Shown here: positions 24,530 to 48,800 of the stretch, in pieces
Position numbering within the stretch: position 1 is the stretch's first letter
Layout of the letters: each line of letters begins with the position of its first letter
Origin: Thunnus maccoyii
Lineage: Eukaryota; Chordata; Actinopteri; Scombriformes; Scombridae
NCBI RefSeq assembly: GCF_910596095.1
Contig: NC_056544.1
Location: 8,100,155-8,164,154 of the forward strand
Length of the DNA stretch: 64,000 bases
Direction of reading: 5' to 3'
Program-made: the position numbers and the translations under genes
The notes under the pieces: generated by a model
The model's input: only the letters and a program-made list of their open reading frames with translations
Told to the model about the DNA's origin: nothing
Database searches by the model: none

Positions 24530-25030
24530 GAGCTGCAACAATTAGATGAGATGAGATGAGATAAACTTTAATGTCCTAAAGGAAATTTGTCTTGGGGAAA
24601 AGTATAATACATGACAATAAAATACATGGACAAAAATATACCTCATTGATGAGACAATGCAGTGATGCACTAGTGCAAAAATTAGTCGATTATTTGGTTA
24701 GTCGATCAACAATTTAACTTAACCTGCAACTGTTTGATAATGGATTAACCGCTTAAAGTCATTTTTCAAACACAAAATGCTCTCTGCTTAATATTCTCTC
24801 CTTCCAGCTCCTCCAATGTGAGGATTTGCTGCTTTTCTCTGTATAATGTCATTCTAAATTGAATAGCTTCAGGTTTTGGACTGTTGGTCAGACAAGACAA
24901 ACAATTAGAAGATATAGCCTTGTGCTAGAGGACATAGTGATGAGCATTTTCTACTATTGTCTGAAAATTATAAACAAAACAATTAAGAAAACGATTATCA
25001 GATTAACTGATAAACTAATCTTGACGACAG
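24530..25030. mobile_element. hAT-like MITE interrupted by a retroelement 3' tail
   Basis: The outer element starts AGCTGCAACAATTAG and resumes at ATTAGTCGATTATTTGGTTA, ending CGATTATCAGATTAACTGAT. This is the AGGGCTGCAAC...TTAATCGATTA family seen again at 34832 and 47877. Between about 24546 and 24683 lies ATGAGATGAGATGAGATAAA then TAATGTCCTAAAGGAAATTT, a typical retroposon tail. AATTAG occurs on both sides of the insert and may be a target duplication. Confidence 0.5.
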
Positions 25031-25239
25031 AAGAGGCAGTTAGAATGGGGAAAGCATGAGGATATATTTTTTGAACATGTTTTTTCTGCTGAGTAAAAAT
25101 ATAATATGCTGTACTTCTGCTCTGTATGTGCAAACTGCATCAGCCCTTTAAAATCTACACACACACACAGGTACAACTAATCCATCCTGGTGGAATACTA
25201 GCAGCAGGTTACAGAGCTTATTTTTATGAATTGTCTCCA

Positions 25240-25690
25240 CGTGTGACTTCAAGTTTCAAGTTTTATTTGCCACATGCACACTATCAGGACAAAGCCCCCC
25301 CTGAAACATCCTGAGCACCTGCTGGGAGAGTCTGAACTTCGCCAGATTAGTCCATGAAAGGTCCCCCGTGAGGTGGGCACCAAGGTATTGGAAGCTCCTC
25401 ACCCTCTCCACTGCAGCCCTGCTGATGGTGAGGGGGCTGTAGTCCCTGGTCTGCACAACCATCTCCTTTGTCTTTTCAGCATTCAGGGTTGTTAGCCTGA
25501 CACCATGAGGTCAGGTTCTCCTCTCACCTCTCCCATAGGGCCTCTCATTGTTATTGCTAATCAGGCCCACCGCCACTGTGTCATCAGCAAACTTAACCAG
25601 CCTGTTGGCAGTTGACAGGGAGTACAGCAGGGGGCTGACGACGCAGCCCTGAGGGGCTCCAGAGCTGAGGGTGATTGAGGAGGATCATGT
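25240..25690 (-). pseudogene. Non-LTR retrotransposon reverse-transcriptase relic
   Basis: Read on the minus strand, the segment shows SSGAPQGCVVSPLLYSL, then LVKFADDTVAVGLISN (catalytic FADD box), then KTKEMVV and VRSFQYLGAHLTGDLSW. These are the palm-domain motifs of non-LTR (LINE) reverse transcriptases. The frame is broken between the motifs (a stop and frame changes near 25490-25520), and no endonuclease part is seen. The clade is uncertain. Confidence 0.75.
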
Positions 25691-26440
25691 ATTTCCTACT
25701 CTTGTCTTGATCCCACTTGCGAGAAGGGAAAGAATGAGCACCCATCTGATAAAGGCTGATATAATTTGCAGCGTCTGAATGAACATAATGGCTGATCTCT
25801 GCTCACTCAGTGGACCGGGACACATACGTGACAGTAAGGACACCCAGTCAACACCCGCCAGGCTGGATTCACTGTGATGCCTCAGTGTTATTATAATGTC
25901 AAGGTTATAAAAAGGGTGCAAGTCACAGGCAAAAATTATGATGCATGCAGTGTTGGCATCTCATAAAGGTGAGTATTAGTCGGTAGTTGTATGGATGGCT
26001 GTATGGATGGATCATGGATCATTTGGTGCTTTTTTTTTTATTATAAGAAATGTCTTGACTGTGGGCTGATAGACAATGAAAAGCAGCTTCTAGATCTTCC
26101 ACAGGTCCATTCAAACAATCAATACAACGTGTGACCTCAAGATAAAGACATGTACTAAATATTCTGGATGTGTATCTGGTTGTTAATAACACCCATAAAC
26201 CAACTGTGTTTTTCATCCCAAGGTCAATTTATATGTAATCCACTCAGAACGTACTGCACATTCAAATCTCCATCCTCCATCCTGTGACACCCACCCACAC
26301 CTGGAGACACACACACACACTTACAGAGGGGTGGGTATACTGGTGTTTTTCCTTTTGCTTTTTTAGGCTTCTTAAAGTGGATTGTGGCTGTCAGTCGCAC
26401 TCAGAGAAGCTTCATTAGTCGTCACAGGGAGGCAAGGCTG
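25691..26440. other. gad1 upstream region
   Basis: Unique-looking sequence with a short CA run at about 26310-26320. May contain distal gad1 control elements, but nothing specific is recognised before the AP-1/CCAAT/TATA set. Confidence 0.4.
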
Positions 26441-26463
26441 TGACTCATGCTTGCGTGAAGAGA

Positions 26464-26495
26464 CCAATAGGCAGCCGAAGCCTGAGATATAAATA
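26464..26495 (+). promoter_or_regulatory. gad1 core promoter: CCAAT box and TATA box
   Basis: CCAAT at 26464-26468 and TATAAATA at 26488-26495, preceded by an AP-1-like TGACTCA at 26441-26447. This arrangement predicts transcription starting near 26515-26525 and yields a non-coding first exon ending at the donor at 26682/26683. The motifs are visible; start-site use is inferred. Confidence 0.55.
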
Positions 26496-26517
26496 ACGCA
26501 TAAAAAATATTCTTGAG

Positions 26518-26682
26518 GGAGAAAGGGTCACTTGCGCGCCGCTGGATTGGATTTTATTAGTGCGCTCTGTTGGTATTCCGCCGTCGCCTCCACTGGACTG
26601 TTTCTTGTCGTGCCTTTGGGTGGTAATTTCAACATCTAGTTATAGTTTGTCTGGACTCGACAACCTGTGCGCCCGTGAGCCG
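26518..26682 (+). other. gad1: gad1 non-coding exon 1 (5' UTR)
   Basis: The start is approximate, set about 25-30 bp after the TATA box. The end is a strong donor (CCG|GTAAGA). The next acceptor, TTTGCAG at 27768, leads into exon 2 (27769-27885), where the start codon lies at 27810. I see no upstream ATG in either 5' UTR piece, so translation should begin at 27810. Confidence 0.5.
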
Positions 26683-27809
26683 GTAAGATGCTTCCTCCTT
26701 TCATTTCCACTGCGCCCTTGATATCGCGCGTAAATATAGACGGGCTTCATATTTCTTCACAGACAGACAAGTGATTGTTATAAGCTTGTCTTATTCATAG
26801 GTCATAACGGCGCGCAAGTTTGTTTTGGGGGGAAAAAATCGTATTTTTGTTATAATTCATAGTGTCGTTTGAAAGTAATTAACCGCAGATGAGTGACAGA
26901 ACGAAGTCATTAGTTGTGCGATCTGTTTCTTATACAGTGATGACATTGAGTGATGACGGTGTGGGATATGCTTGTTCAAAGCTCAACTTAATTGAAATGT
27001 CGATTGCTGAGTCAATAGGTAAATGACGTAGGTTATTTATGTGGACATCACAGTTGCATATTATCAATATTTGTTTTATAAATCAGCCTTGTTTCAAATG
27101 TTAAGGTGATTTTATCAGGTTTTTCTGACATTCATGCATTTAATTCCTCTTATATCTAATCTTAATTGTGGCAATCTGAGCCTTGACATTTTTTTTTAAT
27201 CTTCATGTTTTATTTCTGAGAAAATATCAGCTGTTTTTCTGAGTGTTGAGGATAATCATGGAGACAGAGCTCATAGATTGAGCTCTGGTGCCGCTCCGCC
27301 CGACACTGATATCTGAAGAAAATAATGATAATTTTGCTCCAACGAAGCAGAAATCTGTTTCATATGACAACAACTTTTAACAGTGTGTCTGTCCTTAACA
27401 TTGTGTTCTGGATGTCAGATACAGTAATACTTAATGGCTAATTGAGTATAAGAAATATTGCCCACCATTTCCAAAATGAATGTATCTAAATACATGTTAT
27501 CTCAACGAACATTTGTCCTGATGTGCGCTCTGTGCTTCCTGTGCAATACGCTCCAAATTGCGCGACTTGATCCATCGCCCACCCAGCTGTCCTTCGGGAA
27601 TAAATGGTTCCTGGCGACGCACAGTGCAAAACATAATTTTCTGATCGCATCCAGGCCTACCAATTAAAATGATCAGAATTATTTCAAACACATATATATT
27701 TGAAATGTTATTTGTTAAACTGGGATGACTTATAGCCTACTCCTAACCTTGGACCGTTTTGTTTGCAGTTGAATTATTTCCCAGTTGAAGATCAGATAAC
27801 AGAGGACTG

Positions 27810-40363
<12,554 letters not shown>

Positions 40364-42175
40364 ACCTCTCAGCCATCGCTGCTCTTCAGAGCTGCACTTA
40401 TGCTCTTTTATCTATTGTATTTTTAAGGCAAATGCCAATGAGGTGAAACATTCACAGTGCTGCAGACAGAGTCATGAAAGGACACGTTTTCTATCTGGTC
40501 TACCTTCGCCTGCAGCATTCTGACTGTTCCCCCAACTGAAGAGAAACTAGCAATGAGAGAGACTTCAAGTTTTCTTACTTGTTCTGTCCCACATTGTTCC
40601 TCCTCTAGACAAAATATATAGAAGTATCTGAAGGCTCCAGGTACAACAACCACACTCTAATGTATGTGTGTGCTGTGAAATCTCGTAATGTGTGTGTGTA
40701 ATCTAGTTTCTTGTCCGATGTAGTTTGTCTCTCAGTGTCTGCCTGTCTGTGCCTGAATGTGTGTGTGAGAATGTGATCAAACACTGAAAGGGAGAAAAAG
40801 CACAGATCAAAATATAACAAAGTATCATGAAATTATTCCTCTGTATCATACGTTTACTACACAAAATTGAATCACTGGTGCTTTCGGCTGTACATACAGT
40901 ATATTTAATCTCGGTGCACCGACCTATTTGTCCTAAAGCAGTGTCCAATTCCCCGAAGCAGTGTGTGTGCAGGTGTGCATGTGGCACACTGAGTGTACCC
41001 TGTCATGTATTTTAGGCTAGCACTGTGTTAAAAATAAGCTTATTATGACCTAATGTGCACACCGTAGATACCAAGTGTGTAAAGCTGAGAGGATTTAGAT
41101 GAGCAACTGATTTACAGTCTGCAAATATTTTCCCTCGTAGAGGTTTTAAGATTAAGATTTAAAATGTCTACAGCTATCCCAAGTCTGTGACGACTTTGAA
41201 CTAGTAAAACGCTGGCTCGTTGTCTGTTTCATGCAATCATGTTATACCCATATGTGTTTATAACATAGTTCAAATACTAATATTTGATTATATAAAAACA
41301 AATATTTATTGCATTTCCACTGTTTGCAGATTCAGGTATTTTACTGTAAATGTATCTTTATGTGTATTACATGGTAATACATTTGTAAATGTAATCACAG
41401 GAACTTGAGTAAGGTTTATTTTTAGTGATTTTGTCAGCCAAAGAAAGAGAACCGGGAACAGAGCAATCCATTGTCCTTCATATATAACTTCTTATAGATT
41501 ATAGGTGTTTGTAAAATGTTACCTATTGAGCCTCGACTGCGATGCAATTTCTATAGTGTGTTTCTTTCTGTGATTGTGAGTCTCTTTGAATGAATGTTTT
41601 GAGATGATTTATTGGCCTTCTGATGAGATTAAGAATTAAGTCTATACACTCCTCTGGCAGTCATGCCGGTCTTTTATTTTAGCAAGAAGCACAAGGATGT
41701 GAGAATGTACTCTCCTCTAGAGACTGGGAAGAAAGGATTGTTGTATCCGTCTGAATCCTAATGCATTTACTGTAATATAGTATATTAATTGTAATACATA
41801 TTACCTGTATTCTCAGTGTGATGGGAGCTCAATGGAATATCTTGTATAAAGAGTTCCTGTTTGTGTCTTTGCACAATGTTGACCTTTCTTTCTTCCATTG
41901 TAAATGGATGTGTACTATGGCAGTATATAAGAGTTATGTTATAAATAAAGTATTTATGGTAACTAGGGACCACTATGTGAATGGCACAATTGCATAAATC
42001 ATATTTAAGGTAATCTGTGTGCTGTATGTGGCCAATGACTCCTGTACGTGACCAGTCTGGATTTTGATGAAGCCAGCTGTAAGGGAATGTTTCCCAGGAG
42101 GTTTTCAGTCGGCACTTTAACAGAATCATACCATCTCTAAAAAGATCTTTAATAAAGTCTATTAAAGGGAAAACT
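40364..42175 (+). other. gad1: gad1 3' UTR with two poly(A) signals
   Basis: After TAG the sequence is AT-rich and non-coding. AATAAA occurs at 41944-41949 and again at 42151-42156, suggesting 3' UTRs of about 1.6 and 1.8 kb. The end chosen here is about 20 nt after the second signal. Which signal is used cannot be told from sequence. Confidence 0.45.
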
Positions 42176-42663
42176 GAGTCTGACTTATTGAAACAGCAAT
42201 CTCTCTCTGTTGCGGCTGATATTTCTGTCTATGCTGCATCCCACTCAGTTCTTACACACACACATAAACACACATTATTGCCTCTGCCTAATCATCCTGG
42301 AGAAGGCTTTGTTTGGCCCCCAGCTGTGTGTCGGATTGGCTGTTCTCCAGCGTGAAACTCTCCTCTCCAATCAGCTCCCCTCTCTCCTTTGTGCTCCTCT
42401 CCTAAGCTCATCTCCTCACCTCTTTTCTCTCTCCTTCCCTTCATTTTTGCTCTTTTCCCTCCTGGCATTTGCTCGTCCCTTGCTTTCCTCTTTTTTCATA
42501 GTTTCCCTCCCTCTGTTCTCTTCTTGCATTCATCCACCTAGGACTATATTATGATTCAGCTTCACTGCACCACTCGTGAAAGAAAGGCATTGTTTCCAGC
42601 GTTTCATAACATTTACACGGAGGGCATAAAAATATCAAAAGGAGGGGTGATTGTGGATTGAAG

Positions 42664-42711
42664 CATCCTCAGTGTTCATCTCGTCTCATCATGAGATGAA
42701 CACTGAGGATG
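42664..42711. repeat. Perfect 19-bp inverted repeat with 10-bp loop
   Basis: CATCCTCAGTGTTCATCTC (42664-42682) is exactly complementary to 42693-42711, with loop GTCTCATCAT. It lies about 510 bp beyond the last gad1 poly(A) signal and has no flanking element I recognise. Confidence 0.85.
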
Positions 42712-44575
42712 TGATGTACTGCCAACGCCCTCTGGTGGTGACTGTCTGCCTGCACAGTCCTCCATATGAAAATATGTATTTGTGAAAAAGAAAAGCTTGA
42801 AAAAGGCTTTACATCATAAACCTATTAATGATCAGGATTACATTTTACATTATGCATTGATATCAAATATTAAATCAGCTGGGCTTTTTTTAAAAGTAGA
42901 AAGAGAATCAACACAAATAGAGAGGGCATCATTCTCCTGGCAGAATCAAAAATGTTTTAAGAGTTTCTCACAAAGATGGAAGTTAAATGCTCATGAACAA
43001 AATCAATTACAACATGTTTATCTTGCAGGAGGCATGAGACAAGAAGTAACATCATCTCTGTGACAGTAAACAGGGTTCATGTGGTGCTAATGTGGAGTAA
43101 AATATGTGCTAATAACATTAAAATAAATGCAAATAATTGTTATCTGTCATGGTCTCATTTGTTTATTACTCACAAATCATATGACAATGCTACATTGATG
43201 TTTAAAAATTATATATGTGTCACCTGCAGAAACAGATCTTGATCAGCTTCACATTACAGAAGCAAGCATTTGTAATGCCAAATTTAAGAGTCCTGTCTTT
43301 GTATTCTTCAGTGCATCGAGACAACATTATGGTATGTAAACATTATTGATTGTAATTGCTCATTAGCCATGAGGGAAGTGTTTCCATTCAAGAGCTGCCA
43401 ATAGGAGCTAATAAGATAAGCTAACAATCATCACTGAGTCCGCTGCTGCAGGGCTGCAAGATGTAAAAACCGATACGCACTCTAACAACAAATGTAACAG
43501 ATGTCAGATATGTGAATCTAAGCACTGCGTTAACAGAGTATAAATAACATATTGTATGTTGAAAATTTAAAACACATGCATCCTTCATGGCAAAGAGCAG
43601 CTGGATTTTTCAAAAGCGTTGCCCTCTGACCCATATAGACCAGAGAGTGAAAGGTCTGCATTATACACTGCTATTCAATAACACACTAGAAAAGAAGCTT
43701 GAGGGATAAAAGATGACCTCCTATTCAGAGGGGTTGCAACTCACTGCATATTCTAGATAAATAAACCTTCCAGATATTATGCCATGAAAAGCCTGCAGAA
43801 CCTGGACCCTGAGAAGCCGACATTTAAGGAATATAACAATAATATTCTAATCTAAGGTTTAGTTTTACATTGGAAAAATAACTGAATGCACATTATTTTT
43901 TACTAACCCTTCATCATTTTATTGATTTAGCTATTCTGGTATATGTGTGTGTAGCTACTGACCAATCTAGTGTGTAGTTACATGTGTGTGAGTGTAAGAA
44001 AGTTAAACTCTGAGTTCTTTGCCCTGCTGCTTCTGAAGCTGTGGGGGTTTTTAAGGTGAGAGAGGGGAGATAAAGTTTTTCCATTTTACAGAATGTTACT
44101 TTCCAGCTTTAATTAGGAAGTGATGCTACCAAACCAACAGAGCACGGAAATTGTTACTATGCACTTTATATAAGCATTGAGAGCTAATGTAGATGAGTCA
44201 GCATTAAATAAGGGTAGCTTTCTTAATTAAACGGATACAAGCAAAAACAAAGTACAGTACTGCCACACAGTGACTTCTTAAAGACAGGCAGGAAGTGATG
44301 AAACAGTGTAACTAAACAAAGCTACTCATCATGTAGGAGTTATCTGAGTCTCTGTCAGTTTAACATATGTAGACCAAAGCAGGGGTGACTTTTCTGTATC
44401 TTGAATCCATTTCAGATTTGCTTTTGTTGATAAAACCCTGAAATATTTTTTATTCCTCGACTTTGGTAAGTTGATCATTTTGAATTTGTGGCAGTGAAAA
44501 TTGCATAATTATATGAATATATATATATCGTGGTGATTTATCATTTCAGTTGAGTAAAAGGTGAAAGGGGTCCTC
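42712..44575. other. Intergenic, gad1 to LINE relic
   Basis: AT-rich sequence without supported genes. The 93-codon frame at 42782-43063 has no recognisable domain. Confidence 0.5.
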
Positions 44576-45550
44576 TTATGAGTTACACTCCATAAAGTCC
44601 CTGGTCGACTGCTGGGGAGAAATGAACCACTGGATGGCTGTAAACTTCCTTCTGCTCAGCAGGGAGAAAACTGAGGTTTTGGTTGTGGGTGTTAAAGCCC
44701 AGAGACAGCTGGTCTGTGAGTATCTGGAATCCAGATCATGAAAAACAAGTGAACAGATCAAAAACATAAAAGTAATCATGGATGTCACACTTAGTTTTCG
44801 GGATCATATCAACGGCATCACCAAGATCATCTTTTACCAACTTAGAAATATCTCTAAAATCAGAGGCTTTCTTTCCCAGTCTGACTCAGAGAAACTCATG
44901 CATGCATTTGTCATGAGCAGAGTGTTTATGGGCCTTCCAACCAAAACAATCCATAGATTACAAGTTATCCAGAACTCAGCTAACCAAAAAAATCAGACCA
45001 AATAAGTTCAGAAAACTTACCTGCTACCTGCTGTCTTCAGAATACAATTCAAAATTCTCCTCTTGGTGAACAAAGCACTTAATGGTGTGACTCCACAGCA
45101 CACATCAGATATGACATCAGTATACCATCCCAGCAGATCTCTCAGGTCACAAGGTGGAAATCTACTCTATGTACCTACAGCATTTTCAAAGTCTAGTGAG
45201 ATGGCATTCAGAATTTATGCACTTAAAGTATGGAACAGTTTGCCTGCTGATCTTAGACTTTCTCTGACACTTTGTCCTTTTAAAAGCAAATTAAAGACCT
45301 TCCTATTCAGTCAACCATTTTCTTAAATGAGCTTGCCTTATATGTACAGTATGTATGTTTGTATATATGTGCGTATGTAGGCAATCTGTGTAGGCCTATA
45401 GGCTATATGTTCATGTATGCATGGGTGTTTTTGTATATATGCACATTTTTTGCAGGTTTATTTTGGTTTTATGTAAAACACTTTGAACTGCCTTTGTATG
45501 AGATAGTTTTATACAAATAAAATTGGAATTGAATTCGAACTGAATTGAAA
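44576..45550 (+). mobile_element. 5'-truncated, decayed L2/CR1-type LINE (3' end)
   Basis: Translations in several frames give WMAVNFLLLSREKTEVLVVG, VTLSFRDHINGITK, GLPTKTIHRLQVIQNSA, NKALNGVTP, YHPSRSLRSQGGNLLYVP and KVWNSLPADLRLS. This is the C-terminal half of an L2/CR1-type reverse transcriptase, with frameshifts and stops. The end ACACTTTGAACTGCCTTTGT followed by an ATACAAATAAAATTGGAATTG tail-like repeat is the usual L2 3' terminus. It lies between gad1 and gorasp2 and is not functional. Confidence 0.8.
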
Positions 45551-45740
45551 GCTGGAGAGTATCCACAAAAAAATCTTTCATTATATCAGTAAAAAAATAT
45601 ATAAATATTTAAGACATCATTTTTAAAAGGTATCTAAAACCTATGTATTTTTTTTAGAAACGTTTTTGATTAACTCGACGTCTTTGAATTAATAAAAATA
45701 CCGACTGGAAATTGAAACGCAAATTTCCTGCCACGTAACG

Positions 45741-45750
45741 GCGCATGCGC
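45741..45750 (+). promoter_or_regulatory. NRF1-type palindrome in the gorasp2 promoter
   Basis: GCGCATGCGC, within context GGCGCATGCGCAT, matches the NRF1 consensus and lies 119 bp upstream of the gorasp2 start codon. There is no TATA box nearby, as expected for a housekeeping promoter. Confidence 0.55.
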
Positions 45751-45868
45751 ATCAGGCAGCTAGTCATTTGACGACGTGTACCCGGTGTGTACAAGTCTTC
45801 AGGTATCTCACCTCTGCTGGGAAACAAGCTGCCATTAAAATCTCGAAAAGCCTTAAAACAGCGAAACC

Positions 45869-48800
45869 ATGGGAGGCTCGCAGAGTGTGGAGATACCGGG
45901 AGGAGGCTCTGAGGGCTACCACGTCCTCCGGGTGAGTTTTTAGCTTCCTTAGCCTGCTGTTAGCTGATAGCTGTTAGCTTAGCACCGGGTCAGAGGCGGA
46001 GGATCCCCGGCTCTGTGTGTGGACTAGAGGCCGGGGATGACAAGTAGGGCCTCTGTGTGGATAACGCCAAAACCAAAACGTTGTCTGCTCTGGAGCCGTG
46101 GAAGTGTCACTTGTCGTTTCTTGTTGTATTTTCTGCTAAGTAACTAGTTAAATGTGCCTGCCGGAAGCTTCTGTTGGAGCGAGCTAAAGCTAAAGTAGCT
46201 GTACTGAATGACAGCTGCTGGGTTTGTTAATGCATGAATTATCGGCCATGTCCCTGTACAGAGTGCCTCTTCCCTTGTTTTGCAAAATCTCTGCAAAGTT
46301 AACAAGCTAATCCTTAACGGTGAACGCCAGATGTCATATTTTAAACTTCCAAAATAAGAAAAATCAGGCACATTAAGCGACAGTAGCTAGAAGCTCGATT
46401 TGACAACAGTGCAGTTGTGCACCATAAAGGGGGTGGATCTATTTTATCCAATTTTTTAACCTAGTTTTTATTTCACTCCATTTTACTGTTACTGTCATTA
46501 TAGCTACTAAATCAGTTTTATCAAATTTCCATCACTTTTTTCCCCGTTTTTGTTGCTTTTACGGTCTACACTTGTTCTGTCTTATTATTGACTTGTCATT
46601 TGTCTGTGAAGCACTTTGAATTACACTAACCTGTATGAAAGGTACTATATAAATAAATTGATTTTTCCCATCCTGCAAACTATAACCGATTTGACTGCGT
46701 GTTAATTAATGTACGTTTTGAAGTTACTACAGTTACTTGCCTGCAATGTAATTCACAACAAATCATATTCTGAGATGTTAGTATGACAAAAGTTGTTCCT
46801 TTGAAAGCCACTGAAGGCTTTGCTCTCTTGTGTGTTGGTCAGCTCAGGTCCAGTTGGTTCATGTTGACACTGTGAACTGCACCGAGCAACAGTGCTACTC
46901 GCTGTCCAGCAGCAGCTCACGTTGTCTCTCTTTTTCGTGCAGGTCCAGGAGAACTCGCCTGGACACCGAGCAGGACTGGAGCCTTTCTTTGACTTCATCG
47001 TTTCCATCAATAACACCAGACTGGTAAGTGAGGAGATCATGTGCGATTCAGACAGCGACTGTGTGTATCAGGACCAAATAAAGGTAATGAGGTGTATTTC
47101 ATGGTTTCCTCTCACTACTCTTCTTCATTCCTGTTTTCCACAGAACAAGGACAACGACACATTGAAAGACTTACTCAAAGCCAGTGTGGAGAAACCGGTC
47201 AAGATGCTGGTTTACTCCTCAAAGACCCTGGAGCTGCGGGAGTCTACAGTCACACCCAGCAACCTGTGGGGGGGTCAGGGCTTGCTTGGTGTCTCAATTC
47301 GTTTTTGCAGCTTCGAGGGAGCCAATGAGAATGTTTGGCATGTTCTGGTAGGTAGCCTCGAAGTCTCATCTGTACTGTATTGGCTCTGTTAAGTAGTTTG
47401 TTCACTCACTGTACTCTCTCTGTAACAGGAAGTGGAGCCTAATTCCCCAGCAGCCCTCGCCGGCTTGCGGCCGCACACTGACTACATCATCGGAGCTGAC
47501 ACTGTTATGAATGAGGTAGTTCATCAGCACTTTAGGTCCATGCCACTATCACTCCTGTGCATTTCCCACTTGATGATGATTGTGATTCTGTGACTTTATT
47601 TGCAGTCAGAGGACCTGTTCTCTCTGATAGAGAGCCACGAGGGGAAGGGCCTGAAGCTCTACGTGTACAACACAGACACTGACAACTGTAGAGAGGTGGT
47701 CATTACACCGAACAGCGCCTGGGGAGGAGAGGGCAGGTAATACTCACACTTTCACACACTTGCACCCTTCCTTAGACTTACAGGCATAAAATGAAATATG
47801 TAGAATTTTCAGAATTGATGACCGTCCAACAGAAATATATGGATTATATCTCAGATTAGCCTGAGAATCAAACTAGATCTGAAACAATTAGTAGATTAAT
47901 GGTTTAGTCCATTGACAGACAATAAATCAGCAACTATTTTGATAATCAATAAATGTCAAACATGTCAATACGCCAAACATTTTTGTTAGCTTTGTGTTCT
48001 GTGTGTTTTTTGCTTTGTACTGTTTGTTATTGTGCTGTTATGTGTTTTAATTGTGAGGGACTGCAGATGAAAATGAAGCTAAATCTGGTACAGAGCATCA
48101 TTTATGTTCAAAACTATACACTGTCCCCATAAATACAGTACTGCTTATCTCATTTTTTATATCATTGTAAACTAAGCAGTTTTGGATTTTGGACTGTAGG
48201 TCGAAAAAAACCAAGATATTTGAAAACATGACCTTGGGTTTTGGGAAACCGTGACGTGCATTTTTCAAAATATTTTTTGTCATTTTATAGACCAGACAAC
48301 TCATTTATTAATTGAGAAAACAACCACAAGATTAATTGATAATGAAAGCAGCCCTAAATAAGATTATTTAAAGTTAGTGTTTTATTTGGGGGGTGTTTTG
48401 TTTTACTTTAATAAATGAGTTTTCATCCCACTGACATTGTTTTCAGTCAGCATGGAAGCTGCGGTTGCCAGCAGCATTTGCCTCAATGTTTACAATGATG
48501 ATTGAAGAAATATGCCAATATTAGTTATTTCTGTAAGTCGACTTACAACAACGTCCACTTCATTCATGCATTTTGGCATTTTCTGCTCATTTCTCTGTCA
48601 CTATTCTTCATAGATGTATCTATTTTTCTGGCTCTGACACAGGTAGATCAAATCCCCATTCTTAATCCGCCCACAAAGCTCTGATTAGTCAATTCCAACT
48701 GGGCGAAACAGCCGTCAGTTAGAACAACACCAGGCCTGTTTGAATAGCTGAAAAACTCAAAGATGTGGGTGGTAATTCAGAGGTCTGGAACCAGGCTAAT

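Noticed and set aside
42782..43063. 93-codon + frame downstream of gad1
   Set aside because: No recognisable domain, A-rich codons and no conserved context; left as intergenic.
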